Origin: Eubacteriales bacterium
GTDB taxonomy: Bacteria; Bacillota; Clostridia; Peptostreptococcales; Anaerovoracaceae
Assembly (NCBI GenBank): GCA_028692105.1
Contig: JAQUYC010000015.1
Location: 1-43,638, forward strand
Direction: 5' to 3'
DNA: 43,638 nucleotides
The translations under genes were made by a program, and so were the position numbers. Numbering within the stretch: the stretch's first letter is position 1; each line of letters opens with the position of its first letter. The notes beneath the pieces were generated by a model. The model saw nothing but the letters and a program-made list of their open reading frames with translations. It made no database searches and was not told the origin of the DNA. Positions 34,592 to 42,666 of this stretch are shown piece by piece.

Positions 34592-34692
34592 ATATATAAC
34601 ATTACAACACCGATCGACAAAACTGCCCCTAAAAAAAACATTAGTTTATTGTCTGAGTTCATAGTGGTTCTGCCTTTTTCATGTACTTCCAT
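34537..34692 (-). CDS. Small single-pass membrane protein (51 aa)
   Basis: The ORF starts at ATG 34692 behind TAGGAGGATT, an excellent ribosome binding site. It encodes a charged head MEVHEKGRTTMNSDNK, one membrane helix (LMFFLGAVLSIGVVMLYIF) and a short tail ECIGGKCSASGK with two cysteines. I do not recognise the family. It lies alone between trpB (convergent) and guaA (same strand, upstream). Confidence 0.6.
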   Translation of the reverse strand: MEVHEKGRTTMNSDNKLMFFLGAVLSIGVVMLYIFRKALECIGGKCSASGK

Positions 34693-34923
34693 ATTTAATC
34701 CTCCTATAAAAATAAATATAACAGAATATTAAATAAATTATACCCCCATTAAGGATTATAATTCAGAAAACATATGATATATTGAGATATTACCACGCTA
34801 TTGGTTATGAATAATCGGACGAATATATATTGTCATTTGCTCAATTCGATATCCATGGATTGTCCTCTGTCTTTATATGCTTCATATATCCTTTGTTTAC
34901 TATGTTTCAGTCCATTGTGGTGT

Positions 34924-36174
34924 CTATTCCCACTCTATAGTTCCCGGAGGTTTCGGAGTTATATCATACATCACACGATTAACACCATCGACTTCGTCAA
35001 CGATTCTTGTCGCGATCCTTGTAAGTAACGTGTATGGGAGTTCTGCAACATCAGCAGTCATTGCATCGCTACTCAGAATTGCTCTCAAAACGATTGCCTG
35101 CTCATATGTCCTTTTTCCATCCTTCACACCAACGCTTTTGCAGCCCGGGCAAACGGTGAAATACTGCCAGATGCTCTTTTCAAGACCGGCATTCTTAATT
35201 TCTTCTCTTAATATCGAATCTGACTCTCTGACATAATTCAATTTTTCTCTTGTGATCGCACCCACTACTCTGACGCCAAGACCGGGACCCGGGAATGGCT
35301 GCCTCCATACCTGCTCGTGCGGAATGCCAAGAGCTTCGCCAACCTCTCTGACTTCGTCCTTGAACAGCCACTTCAATGGTTCAAGAAGTTCAAAATCAAT
35401 ATCTTCCGGTAAGCCTCCGACATTGTGATGGGACTTCACAACCCCTTTATTGGAAACGCTCTCGATAATATCCGGATAAATCGTGCCTTGCACTAAAAAA
35501 TCCATCTTTCCCAATCTCCTGGATTCTTCTTCAAACACACGAATGAATTCTTCTCCAATGATCTTCCTCTTTTTTTCGGGATCATCGACTCCTGCAAGTT
35601 TGTCCAAAAAACGGTCAACTGCATCAATACTGATCAGCTTCATATTAAATTGCTTACCAAATAATTCTTCAACCTGTTCCGGCTCATTTTTTCTCATAAG
35701 ACCATGATTTACAAATATACAGGTCAACTGATCACCGATAGCTCTATGCACCAATGCTGCCGCAACAGAACTGTCCACCCCGCCGCTCAAGGCGCAAAGC
35801 ACCTTTTTATCCCCGACCTGTGCCCGTATCTGTTCTACCATATCATCTATAAATGCCTGTGTAGTCCACCCCCCGGAAAAGCTGCACTTATCAAAAATGA
35901 ATGATTTAACCTGCTCCTCTTCTTTTTGGTTTCCATACTCCATAACGGGAACTCCCAGTTCTTTGAGTTCAGCCTCTTTTTCTGGTGCATCCGGCTCTGT
36001 TGTTTCCTCATCTCCGATGAATATCAGAGCTTTCGGATTCATATTTTTTATGTCGTTCAGGCTAATGTTATATGGTTTTACTTCACAATATACATTTGCT
36101 GCTCTGGCTATCTTCGCAACCTTTTGGTTATTATGAGCTCCAAAATCTAAAATCAGTAGCAGTTGTTTCTTCAT
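34924..36174 (-). CDS. guaA: GMP synthase with degenerate glutamine amidotransferase domain
   Basis: Converts XMP to GMP. The protein has 416 residues, about 95 fewer than ordinary GuaA. The ATP pyrophosphatase domain is intact, with SGGVDSS (130-136), and the dimerisation domain ends KPPGTIEWE as usual. The N-terminal amidotransferase is cut down to about 97 residues: it opens [13 protein letters not shown] and has VYCEVKPYN, but after ELGVPV (72-77) it jumps to the domain end [12 protein letters not shown]. The nucleophile block GICYG and the QFHPE His/Glu block are both missing, and the oxyanion region is altered (FIGDEETT). The reading frame is clean, so this is a real deletion. The enzyme should use free ammonia or a separate glutaminase. 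GGAGGATAAC precedes the ATG. Confidence 0.93.
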   Translation of the reverse strand: MKKQLLLILDFGAHNNQKVAKIARAANVYCEVKPYNISLNDIKNMNPKALIFIGDEETTEPDAPEKEAELKELGVPVMEYGNQKEEEQVKSFIFDKCSFSGGWTTQAFIDDMVEQIRAQVGDKKVLCALSGGVDSSVAAALVHRAIGDQLTCIFVNHGLMRKNEPEQVEELFGKQFNMKLISIDAVDRFLDKLAGVDDPEKKRKIIGEEFIRVFEEESRRLGKMDFLVQGTIYPDIIESVSNKGVVKSHHNVGGLPEDIDFELLEPLKWLFKDEVREVGEALGIPHEQVWRQPFPGPGLGVRVVGAITREKLNYVRESDSILREEIKNAGLEKSIWQYFTVCPGCKSVGVKDGKRTYEQAIVLRAILSSDAMTADVAELPYTLLTRIATRIVDEVDGVNRVMYDITPKPPGTIEWE

Positions 36175-36528
36175 TTGTTATCCTCCAAACTAAGTTTTAT
36201 AGTTAATGCTATTCAATTATTTATCCGCAAAAAATCTCCGGCAGTAGCAAATGTTCTTTTCTCTTAGCATTCTGCCCGACTCTTCACCTTATTATTTCCA
36301 TTTTATTGTATTTAATTTCAGAAGTATAACATACACATGAATTATACGCAAGTTGACCTGTAAAAAATATTCCTGATCAATAACAGTTCAGTGTTGCATG
36401 GCATAAAAGTATTTTGGTTAGCTATTCATTTCCATTAAGACTTGATATAATATCAATACGATGAAAATTTACAAATTAGACCTAAAGCTGCAGCAGGCAT
36501 CAGAATGTTAAAAGGGAGATATTAACCT
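36175..36528. other. Intergenic region between divergent guaA and the Crp/Fnr gene
   Basis: No gene is seen. On the minus strand 36216-36246 contains TTTTTTGCGGAT, a partial copy of the recurring promoter-like block, about 45-70 bases upstream of guaA. GTCGGGCAGAATG (minus, about 36263-36275) and GATGAAAATTTACAAATTAG (36460-36479) are pieces of the dispersed repeat family. A TATAAT (36446-36451) may belong to the Crp/Fnr promoter. Confidence 0.45.
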
Positions 36529-37200
36529 ATGGTGAAAAATAACAGCTTTAAAATTTTAAAAGGCTGCTCATTATTTGACGGTTTAACTTCAGTTGAGCTA
36601 AGTGAAGTGTACCGTTACATAAGCCCTTCAATAAAAGGATTTGAGAAAAAAGACACAGTAATCGAACAGGGCGGCAGGGTTGCCGAAATCGGGTATATAA
36701 AAAAAGGAACATTGATATCAACCGAATATTATACCGATGGAGAGGCTCATGTTCTGCGGACTTTCAGTCAGGGGGACCTTATTGGCCTTGATACAGTGTT
36801 TTCAAAGCAGAAGGAAAGCCTTATGACGATTAGCTGCCAAACTCGCTGCGTAATCATATTCCTGTCTTTTCATAAAATGTTTGAAGAAAACACACTCCGC
36901 TGCAATATAAAAGAAAAGATCTTCCTAAATGCAGCTTCCATTCTCAGCGATGAGCATACCATATTTATGAATAAAATAAATGTTTTGCTGAATCACACCC
37001 TTCAGGACAGAATACTGACGTATCTTAATATGATAAGTGAAAAAAGATCGGAGAATACAATTGACATCCACATGACTCAAAAACAGTTTGCTCAATTCCT
37101 CGGTGTAAACCGGAGCGTTTTGTCAAATGAGCTGAACTGGATGAGGAATGAGGGCATTATAGATTATAATAAAAGCCTTTATACAATCCTCCAAAAATGA
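36529..37200 (+). CDS. Crp/Fnr-family transcriptional regulator
   Basis: A 223-residue regulator. The N-terminal cyclic-nucleotide-binding-like barrel (about 10-125) contains EQGGRVAEIGYIKKG and FSQGDLIGLD; the central dimer helix follows, and a C-terminal winged HTH (about 150-220) contains MTQKQFAQFLGVNRSVLSNELNWM. There is no cysteine cluster of the Fnr type, so an iron-sulfur sensor is unlikely. AGGGAG lies before the ATG, although spaced a little far. It precedes the NimA-like flavoprotein gene in the same direction by 126 bases, a frequent pairing of Crp-type regulators in anaerobes. Confidence 0.9.
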   Translation: MVKNNSFKILKGCSLFDGLTSVELSEVYRYISPSIKGFEKKDTVIEQGGRVAEIGYIKKGTLISTEYYTDGEAHVLRTFSQGDLIGLDTVFSKQKESLMTISCQTRCVIIFLSFHKMFEENTLRCNIKEKIFLNAASILSDEHTIFMNKINVLLNHTLQDRILTYLNMISEKRSENTIDIHMTQKQFAQFLGVNRSVLSNELNWMRNEGIIDYNKSLYTILQK

Positions 37201-37209
37201 AAATCGTGA

Positions 37210-37257
37210 TTCTTTAAATATTTCCAAATTTGGTTCTTTAAATATTTTCAAATTCAA
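37210..37257 (+). repeat. Two tandem 24-bp repeats, possible operators
   Basis: TTCTTTAAATATTTCCAAAT (37210) recurs 24 bases later with one change. The repeats lie between the Crp/Fnr stop codon and the NimA-like gene, where regulator binding sites would be expected. Confidence 0.6.
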
Positions 37258-37326
37258 TATATACTGAAACTGATTAGAGTATATCAAAATCGGATTTTAA
37301 TTATACAAAATACAAGGAGGTTTATT

Positions 37327-37791
37327 ATGTTCAAAGAAATGCGTAGAAAAGACAAAATGCTGACAGAAGACGAGATGCTTGATATCCTTGCTTCATCCGA
37401 GTACGGTGTGCTGTCCACCATAGGTGATGACGGATTTCCTTACGGTGTTCCCGTCAATTATGTGTACAAAGACGACTTCATCTATTTTCATTCGGCATCC
37501 ACAGGACATAAGCTTGATAATGTGGCGAACAATGCCAATGTCTCCTTCTGTGTCGTAAGGGATGTTGAGCTAATCCCCGATGATTTCAATACAAAATTCA
37601 AAAGTGTCATCGCCTTCGGGACAGTCAGCGAAGTGGCAGAAGCTGAAAAGGATGCCATTCTGACCCTGTTTTTGGATAAGTTTTCGAAGGACTTTATACC
37701 ATCCGGTATGGATTACATCAAAAACGCCGGACCGAACGCAAGGGTATTCGCGATCAAGGTACTGCATATGTCAGCCAAAGGAAAAAAGTAG
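37327..37791 (+). CDS. Pyridoxamine 5'-phosphate oxidase-like flavoprotein (NimA type)
   Basis: A 154-residue FMN-binding split-barrel protein. The region YGVLSTIGDDGFPYGVPVNY (26-45) and the FHSASTGHKLDNVANNANVSFCVV stretch are typical of the NimA-like branch of the PNPOx superfamily. Relatives reduce 5-nitroimidazoles or other small molecules; resistance cannot be claimed from sequence. AAGGAGG stands before the ATG. It follows a Crp/Fnr regulator and a pair of 24-bp repeats that may be its operators. Confidence 0.88.
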   Translation: MFKEMRRKDKMLTEDEMLDILASSEYGVLSTIGDDGFPYGVPVNYVYKDDFIYFHSASTGHKLDNVANNANVSFCVVRDVELIPDDFNTKFKSVIAFGTVSEVAEAEKDAILTLFLDKFSKDFIPSGMDYIKNAGPNARVFAIKVLHMSAKGKK

Positions 37792-37862
37792 CAGGTATTT
37801 TTTTACAGCCTCTATTTAAAATAGCATCGGTGTTTGAGGTGTCCCCTAAAATTTAGGCTTTA

Positions 37863-38348
37863 TTAGCGAGGCAGTTTCGGCTGTCTCGCTACTTTTATGC
37901 AGCTAAGAGACTGAGCCTTTATTGCACAGGTCTCAGCCGTCCTTGTTTTTTTCATTGATATCGCGTTCCTGTCAAAACCAAATAATAATTTAATAATCCA
38001 GGCAAATATTAACAGCACGACGATCGGGATAACACAAGAAGTTATTATAAGAATGGCAATCGCTTCTAAAAATGAGGTTAGTGTCTCTTCTCCCTTATTA
38101 GATATGTCATTTATGATTTTGGAAGTAATGACGAGGAAAGTAGAGTCCTCAATTTCGTTTTGTTTTGCCGTTTCAACCGTTTGCTCTATTGAGGCATGGT
38201 AAGAATCATATATTAAATCACTTACGTGTATGCTTACCGGAATTGCTGCAAAGAGAACAATTCCGAATACCGCCAGTTTAATTGCAAATTTTATTAATAT
38301 ATCTTTCCTTATGTACAAATATATAAAGCACTGATAGCTTTGAAGCAA
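37863..38348 (-). CDS. Unrecognised two-helix membrane protein, possibly 5'-truncated
   Basis: The open frame of 161 codons has two membrane segments (about 19-45 and 93-118) separated by a polar stretch with SIEQTVETAKQNEIEDS. The C-terminal 35 residues are basic and low in hydrophobicity. The only start at the 5' end is a TTG at 38348 without a ribosome binding site, and the first residues do not look like a natural N-terminus. It may therefore be the 3' part of a gene whose beginning was lost. The segment resembles conserved clostridial membrane proteins of unknown function by layout only. Confidence 0.45.
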   Translation of the reverse strand: MLQSYQCFIYLYIRKDILIKFAIKLAVFGIVLFAAIPVSIHVSDLIYDSYHASIEQTVETAKQNEIEDSTFLVITSKIINDISNKGEETLTSFLEAIAILIITSCVIPIVVLLIFAWIIKLLFGFDRNAISMKKTRTAETCAIKAQSLSCIKVARQPKLPR

Positions 38349-38502
38349 AAGATGTTAGCAATCAAGATGTTTTGCATGCCATATTGATTGTAAAAAAACC
38401 GTAATGTAATAATACCATAATTAGACATTATTACAAGCAAAATGACAAGCATGTCCGTATAATCGCCTCATTCCAACACTAATCGCCAATTTGCAATATA
38501 CT

Positions 38503-38572
38503 TTATCTGGGATTGAATCCCCTGATACCTGCTTGTTCAGGCGCGCTGCCACCTGAGCTAGAAACACAACCC
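38503..38572 (-). pseudogene. Degenerate tRNA
   Basis: On the minus strand a tRNA-like core can be read: D-arm TAGCTCAGGTGGCAGCGC, an anticodon-arm-like CGCCTGAACAAGCAGG and a T-arm-like GGGGATTCAATCCC. The acceptor strands do not pair, and the anticodon loop has six bases. The D-arm and anticodon-stem sequence resembles the intact tRNA-Ala 0.9 kb away. I read it as a tRNA relic. The rest of 38349-38737 shows no gene. Confidence 0.55.
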
Positions 38573-38737
38573 ATAGCTAACAGTTTATAATAGGAATTAC
38601 AAACTGTTGGATTCTACTGTAGGGAATATGTCATAACTGCTCACGCAAAGATGATTTGTAATGATTGATAGATTGCGACGTAAATGTTAATATATATTAG
38701 TAATCATCATATTTTTCTACTATAGTGAGGTGTTAAT

Positions 38738-39043
38738 ATGAGCATTGAGTCGGCAAAGAAATTTAGGAAAAAAATGAACACTGATCCGGAATTTGGCCGC
38801 AAGGTCATGAGCTTTGAAGGTGTTGAAGGGTTCCTGGAATTTATAGTGAAGGAAGGCTTTGACTTCACAGGAGAAGAACTTAGAGAAGTTAACGAAGAAA
38901 TTTATAAAGGAGTCGATGGAGAATTAGGACTTGATGAACTGGAATTGGTTGCCGGCGGCGTAAGTACGATGCTTCCACCATGCACGCCTCAAAGTACGAT
39001 GCCTTATTGCAAGATACAGTTTATGGGCAAATCCTGTAATTAA
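38738..39043 (+). CDS. Nif11-type RiPP precursor peptide 2
   Basis: A 101-residue precursor. The leader (1-74) is acidic and helical, begins MSIESAKKFRKKMNTDPEFG as in Nif11-like leaders, and ends LELVAGG with the double glycine at 73-74. The core (75-101) starts VSTMLPPCTPQSTMPYC and contains three cysteines (82, 91, 100), three prolines and several serine/threonine residues. It shares leader type but no core similarity with the precursor at 14166-14519. GAGGTG stands before the ATG and a strong terminator follows, so it is a single-gene transcript. No modification enzyme is adjacent. It is flanked by a degenerate tRNA and a transposase relic, suggesting acquisition. Confidence 0.78.
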   Translation: MSIESAKKFRKKMNTDPEFGRKVMSFEGVEGFLEFIVKEGFDFTGEELREVNEEIYKGVDGELGLDELELVAGGVSTMLPPCTPQSTMPYCKIQFMGKSCN

Positions 39044-39053
39044 GGGAATCAAA

Positions 39054-39096
39054 TGGCTTTCTATGATAAAATAGATTTCATAGGGGGCTATTTTTT
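39054..39096 (+). terminator. Terminator of the second Nif11 precursor
   Basis: TGGCTTTCTATGA (39054-39066) pairs along its full length, with some G-T pairs, with TCATAGGGGGCTA (39078-39090), followed by TTTTTT. It begins 10 bases behind the precursor stop codon. Confidence 0.88.
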
Positions 39097-39113
39097 GGTA
39101 GAAACACATTTAG

Positions 39114-39299
39114 GCGGAAGGTTCCTTTGGAGAACTGAAGCAGGATATGGGATTCCGACGGTTCTTATGCTAAGGAATGCAGAATGTGCTTACAGAAAGC
39201 ATCTTGCTGGCAATGGCCCATAACATCAACAAGCTTCATAACAAAATCCAATCCGAACGAACGGGAACACACCTTTTCGAGCTAAAAGAAAGCGCCTGA
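39114..39299 (+). pseudogene. C-terminal relic of an IS1182-like transposase
   Basis: Frame-translation of 39114-39299 gives AEGSFGELKQDMGFRRFLC, a TAA stop, then GMQNVLTESILLAMAHNINK and LHNKIQSERTGTHLFELKESA to a natural TGA. The pattern FGxLKxDxGFRRFL...AHNxxKLHxKIQxxRTG is the conserved end of IS1182-type transposases. Everything upstream of this end is missing, and the in-frame stop confirms decay. Confidence 0.75.
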
Positions 39300-39350
39300 A
39301 TTTATACTTTTAAAAAGCTGCCAGGAGTTCGATTCTCCCCTTGACTGAAC

Positions 39351-39381
39351 CAAAAAAATACCCCGAGTATAACTCGAGGTA
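39351..39381 (-). terminator. Terminator of tRNA-Ala
   Basis: On the minus strand TACCTCGAG and CTCGGGGTA (39359-39381) form the stem, followed by TTTTTTT, a few bases beyond the CCA end of the tRNA. Confidence 0.9.
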
Positions 39382-39387
39382 TTTTTT

Positions 39388-39463
39388 TGGTGGACCTAAG
39401 GAGGATCGAACTCCTGACCTCCTGACTGCCAGTCAGGCGCGCTCCCAGCTGCGCTATAAGCCC
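39388..39463 (-). tRNA. tRNA-Ala(GGC)
   Basis: A complete 76-nt cloverleaf with encoded CCA: acceptor GGGCTTA with TAGGTCC, anticodon stem CCTGA/TCAGG around CTGGCAG giving anticodon GGC, and T-arm GGAGTTCGATCCTCC. The spurious protein that can be read through it is a well-known tRNA artefact. Confidence 0.93.
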
Positions 39464-39516
39464 ATATTCATATGATTGACATTCGTGTGTGATTGTCTGC
39501 GTTTTCATTCATTAAT

Positions 39517-39545
39517 ATTATCCGGGATTTCAACTACTTTGTCAA
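39517..39545 (-). promoter_or_regulatory. Promoter of tRNA-Ala
   Basis: On the minus strand a perfect TTGACA (39545-39540) is followed after 17 bases by GATAAT (39522-39517), 53 bases upstream of the tRNA 5' end. Confidence 0.75.
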
Positions 39546-39601
39546 TTCCTTTTTGCCGCAGCTTTAACTACATCGCAAGCCTTTGGTCAAAAAGGCACCT
39601 C

Positions 39602-39655
39602 CCTTTCAGGGACTCCAACTCCCGTTGGTCGCTGCCGACCGGAGTCCCTGAAAGG
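39602..39655. repeat. Long palindrome with nested hairpin
   Basis: CCTTTCAGGGACTCC (39602-39616) and GGAGTCCCTGAAAGG (39641-39655) are perfectly complementary. The loop contains GGTCG-CTGC-CGACC, itself a hairpin. It lies 14 bases beyond the 3' end of the DUF4015 lipoprotein gene on the minus strand; no T-run is visible, so it looks more like a REP-type element than a terminator. Confidence 0.7.
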
Positions 39656-39669
39656 CCTTATTGATTTCC

Positions 39670-41388
39670 TTATTTTGATTCCGGCTTTCTTACCTTATAG
39701 ATTTCCTTCTCTAAGATGATATTATATACAGCATTGCTTTTTATTGCAGCCCCTGTAGACACGGTATATTCCGTGTTTACTGCTGCGGAATAGCTGCCGT
39801 CCTCGCTTTTATTTATGCCGGTAATCTCATAACGCTTCAGTACGGACGTGTTTGCTGCCCCCCGTGCTGCGAATTCGTCATAATCTTCTTCTCTTTCAGC
39901 GATAGGTGTCAGCAAGTACTGTACACTGTACCGTCGGTTTCTCTCCGCATCAAGATATCGCAGCAGCGCTGCCTCCGGAGTCCTTGACAGCAGGTCCTCT
40001 TCGCCTGCTCTTATGCTGCTGTTTATGCGGTCATGATAGAAAAATGCCATTGGATTATAGTTATTGGAAGCATTCCAGATGATATACTCATCGATTCCAA
40101 GCTCCATACATGCGATCAATTGATCCGCTATCGCTTTAGCATCATATTCGATATGCCCTTTGACCCACGGTGCTGTGAATCCCTGAATCCAAGGCCTTAT
40201 GATCCCCGAATCCTTCTGTGCAACATTCCTTTCTATAGCTTCCATCAAAGATAGTCTGATAATCTCATATGGATGCTGATCAGGAACCTTAAAGTCATAT
40301 AACCCCATCCCGTAATGACTCGGGTATATCATTGGGCATATATATTCAACCTGATTTGCGATCTTTCGCCAAGTCTGACCGATATCTTCCGGTTTGTCAT
40401 CCCATGAATGAGTGATAATACCGAAAACATCCGCCGAGATATGCACGTTGTAAGGCTGCAGTTCCGATTTAGCAAACTTCAGAAAATCTTCTATTCCCTC
40501 ATCCTTATCCCGACCGTTCCTCCCCGGGAATTCTGTGATCGGATTATAGGTTTTTGCACCATCCGGGAAACGGACATAGTCATACTGGATTTCCTGGAAT
40601 CCTCTGAGGGCCGCTTCCTTTGAAATTGCTGCAAGGTACTTCCAGACGTATTCATCAAACGGATTGACCCACATTTTTCCGGAATAATCCTTGTATATAC
40701 CGCCGGATTTAAGCTGTATGGCGTGGCTGCTCTCATGCTCTGCAAAGTAAGGGTCTTTAAACGCCACGATTCTCGCAATACGATAGATATTCTTTTTCTT
40801 CAGATAATTTATTAATTTATCATAATCATTAATTGGAGCCGATGCGCTTGCTCCGATGCGGTTAACGATTTCAATATCACTGCTCCAAGCTACAACACCG
40901 CTGTCGTTTTTAATATCAATTACCAGTGCGTTTATCTCAGTTGCCTCGCAGATACCCAGTGCTTTCTCCAACTTGTTGATCTCACTCATTCTGGATGTAT
41001 CTGCCGGCTTATCCGATTCTCCGCTTAGCGCCCTGATATATTCTGCGTAATACTCAACATCTTCCTCATTGAAATCATAACCCGCTACATTAGCTGTCAG
41101 GTACAAGGCTTTTGCCTTTACCGCTTCCTCTTCGGTTTCACTGCCCAGCCCCTGCAGCTGTACATAGAATTCTCCCATATCAGCTTTTCGATTAGACTCC
41201 AGCTGCTCCCTGGCTATGGTCCTTTCCGCTTTCTGTTCTTCAGAAAGCTTGTTGAAATCCATTTCAAGCGAATCAACCAGCTTTAAGTTTTCAGGATTTC
41301 CCTGAGTTTGCACAGAGCCGCTGTTGCAATCAGTTAAAATGATAGCTATTATCAATATGTAAATTGCCAATCGGATCCCGTTTTTCAT
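39670..41388 (-). CDS. DUF4015-type glycoside hydrolase-like lipoprotein
   Basis: A 572-residue exported lipoprotein with signal peptide and lipobox LTDC (acylated C21). An N-terminal helical, charged region (about 30-150) precedes a TIM-barrel-like domain of the putative glycoside hydrolase family DUF4015 (about 155-480). That domain contains INALVIDIKNDSGVVAWSS, IQYDYVRFPDGAKTYNP, HISADVFGI and QVEYICPMIYPSHYG. The aspartates in YDYVRFPD and SADVFG are the likely active-site positions, by analogy. The C-terminal 90 residues are beta-rich. It probably acts on cell-surface glycans; the substrate is unknown. It lies in tandem with a polysaccharide deacetylase on the same strand, separated by 100 bases. 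Confidence 0.82.
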   Translation of the reverse strand: MKNGIRLAIYILIIAIILTDCNSGSVQTQGNPENLKLVDSLEMDFNKLSEEQKAERTIAREQLESNRKADMGEFYVQLQGLGSETEEEAVKAKALYLTANVAGYDFNEEDVEYYAEYIRALSGESDKPADTSRMSEINKLEKALGICEATEINALVIDIKNDSGVVAWSSDIEIVNRIGASASAPINDYDKLINYLKKKNIYRIARIVAFKDPYFAEHESSHAIQLKSGGIYKDYSGKMWVNPFDEYVWKYLAAISKEAALRGFQEIQYDYVRFPDGAKTYNPITEFPGRNGRDKDEGIEDFLKFAKSELQPYNVHISADVFGIITHSWDDKPEDIGQTWRKIANQVEYICPMIYPSHYGMGLYDFKVPDQHPYEIIRLSLMEAIERNVAQKDSGIIRPWIQGFTAPWVKGHIEYDAKAIADQLIACMELGIDEYIIWNASNNYNPMAFFYHDRINSSIRAGEEDLLSRTPEAALLRYLDAERNRRYSVQYLLTPIAEREEDYDEFAARGAANTSVLKRYEITGINKSEDGSYSAAVNTEYTVSTGAAIKSNAVYNIILEKEIYKVRKPESK

Positions 41389-41488
41389 AGCACTCCTCTT
41401 TTGCCTTTATCATAGCCAAGTACAAAGCAGTAGAAATTTACAAATCACCTACGCAATCAAACGCTTATATTTCAATAGTTTTTAGTTT

Positions 41489-42580
41489 TCAATACAAATA
41501 TAGCTCCTTCGCCTCATCCAAATGGACAGACTCACCTTTGTCAGCAGGGATCGTTACTATTTCGGCAACTCCATCACTGATAAACCTTTCTTCCGGATGC
41601 TTGTCGAAATAATCAATATAATTATACATCCCTACATTATCCACATTCATTTCGCTTGCCCGGATCCTGGGTATGCTGACACTGTCAAATCTCTTGTCAT
41701 AAGGCGAATATGCAGGATTCCATCCCCCATTTAATACTGAGATGTTCTCGTACAGTACACCATTATAGCTTCCCGACGCAAGATATTTTATCAGCAATTC
41801 TCCTTCCGGACGTTCCCCAAAAGGAAGCGCAAGTGTGTTTACAGTATAATCATCACGGTTAATAATACTAATCAAATACTGTGCCTCCTCTCCTATCTGC
41901 TTCTGAATTTCCTCCCGATCTGCCTTTTTAAAGCTGTTGTGATCCTTTGTATGATTGCCTATGTCCATTCCATTTTCAATAATAAAATTTAACTTCGCTT
42001 CAATTAGACTGTCTTGCCAGAAAGGATGTTCCCCATAGACGAAGAAGGTTGCTTCAAGAGGGAAATCTTTATGCTTCTCATTAAAATCCATGAGTAAGCC
42101 TATCGCAGAGTCTTTCCTGGTCTGACTGTTCTCAAGGTATTCAAAGTTGTTCAAATTTCCATCATCAAATGTAATGACAACCGGCGTCATTCCTTGCTCG
42201 GTAGAAATATTGCCTCTTACATAATCCGTCAGACTTACAGGCCTATAACCTTTTTCATATAAGACCTTTAGATCCTTAAGGAAATTTGCAGGAGTTCTGA
42301 CCCATTCACGTTCTTCGTCACCGATATTATGATACATCAATATCATGATTCTGCCGGCTTCATTTGGCTTTAAGTTCAGGTCGATTTCTTCTTTTTTATC
42401 CTTCTTATCTGCTGCGTAATCCTGATCCGTTGTATCGTTCCCGCCTTGTGCTGCCTGCTGACTCTCAGCCGGCTTATCGACTTGCGCAACATTTACTTCG
42501 GTATTCCCTGAATTCCCGTAGCTGATACCAAAAAAAATACACAATGAAAAAATTATGATTATAGTAATGATCCTCTTCAC
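41489..42580 (-). CDS. Exported polysaccharide deacetylase (CE4)
   Basis: A 363-residue protein with an uncleaved or cleaved N-terminal membrane segment (about 3-20) and an acidic, lysine-rich linker (about 30-70). The NodB/CE4 domain follows: motif 1 is VVITFDDGN, motif 2 is DIGNHTKDH with the two metal histidines, and a later block is TLALPFGERP. Such enzymes remove acetyl groups from peptidoglycan or other amino-sugar polymers. GTG 42580 is preferred because AGAGGCGGGGG lies upstream; a TTG at 42607 would place the ribosome binding site inside the gene. It precedes the DUF4015 lipoprotein gene, so the two may act on the same surface polymer. Confidence 0.85.
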   Translation of the reverse strand: MKRIITIIIIFSLCIFFGISYGNSGNTEVNVAQVDKPAESQQAAQGGNDTTDQDYAADKKDKKEEIDLNLKPNEAGRIMILMYHNIGDEEREWVRTPANFLKDLKVLYEKGYRPVSLTDYVRGNISTEQGMTPVVITFDDGNLNNFEYLENSQTRKDSAIGLLMDFNEKHKDFPLEATFFVYGEHPFWQDSLIEAKLNFIIENGMDIGNHTKDHNSFKKADREEIQKQIGEEAQYLISIINRDDYTVNTLALPFGERPEGELLIKYLASGSYNGVLYENISVLNGGWNPAYSPYDKRFDSVSIPRIRASEMNVDNVGMYNYIDYFDKHPEERFISDGVAEIVTIPADKGESVHLDEAKELYLY

Positions 42581-42666
42581 GCCCCCGCCTCTTACTTTAT
42601 AAATCAATAAAATCTACACCTCCATTACACTGTAAAACCTGACAATAATCTTGTAACAATATATGG

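Noticed and set aside
34776-34923. Minus-strand stretch reading RIYEAYKDRGQSMDIELSK behind guaA
   Set aside because: It looks like a protein tail but has no start, no upstream body and no family I can name; too short to call a relic.
39302-39508. Open frame with AQLGARLTGSQEVRSSILLRS
   Set aside because: This is the classic spurious translation of a tRNA gene; the tRNA-Ala(GGC) occupies the region.
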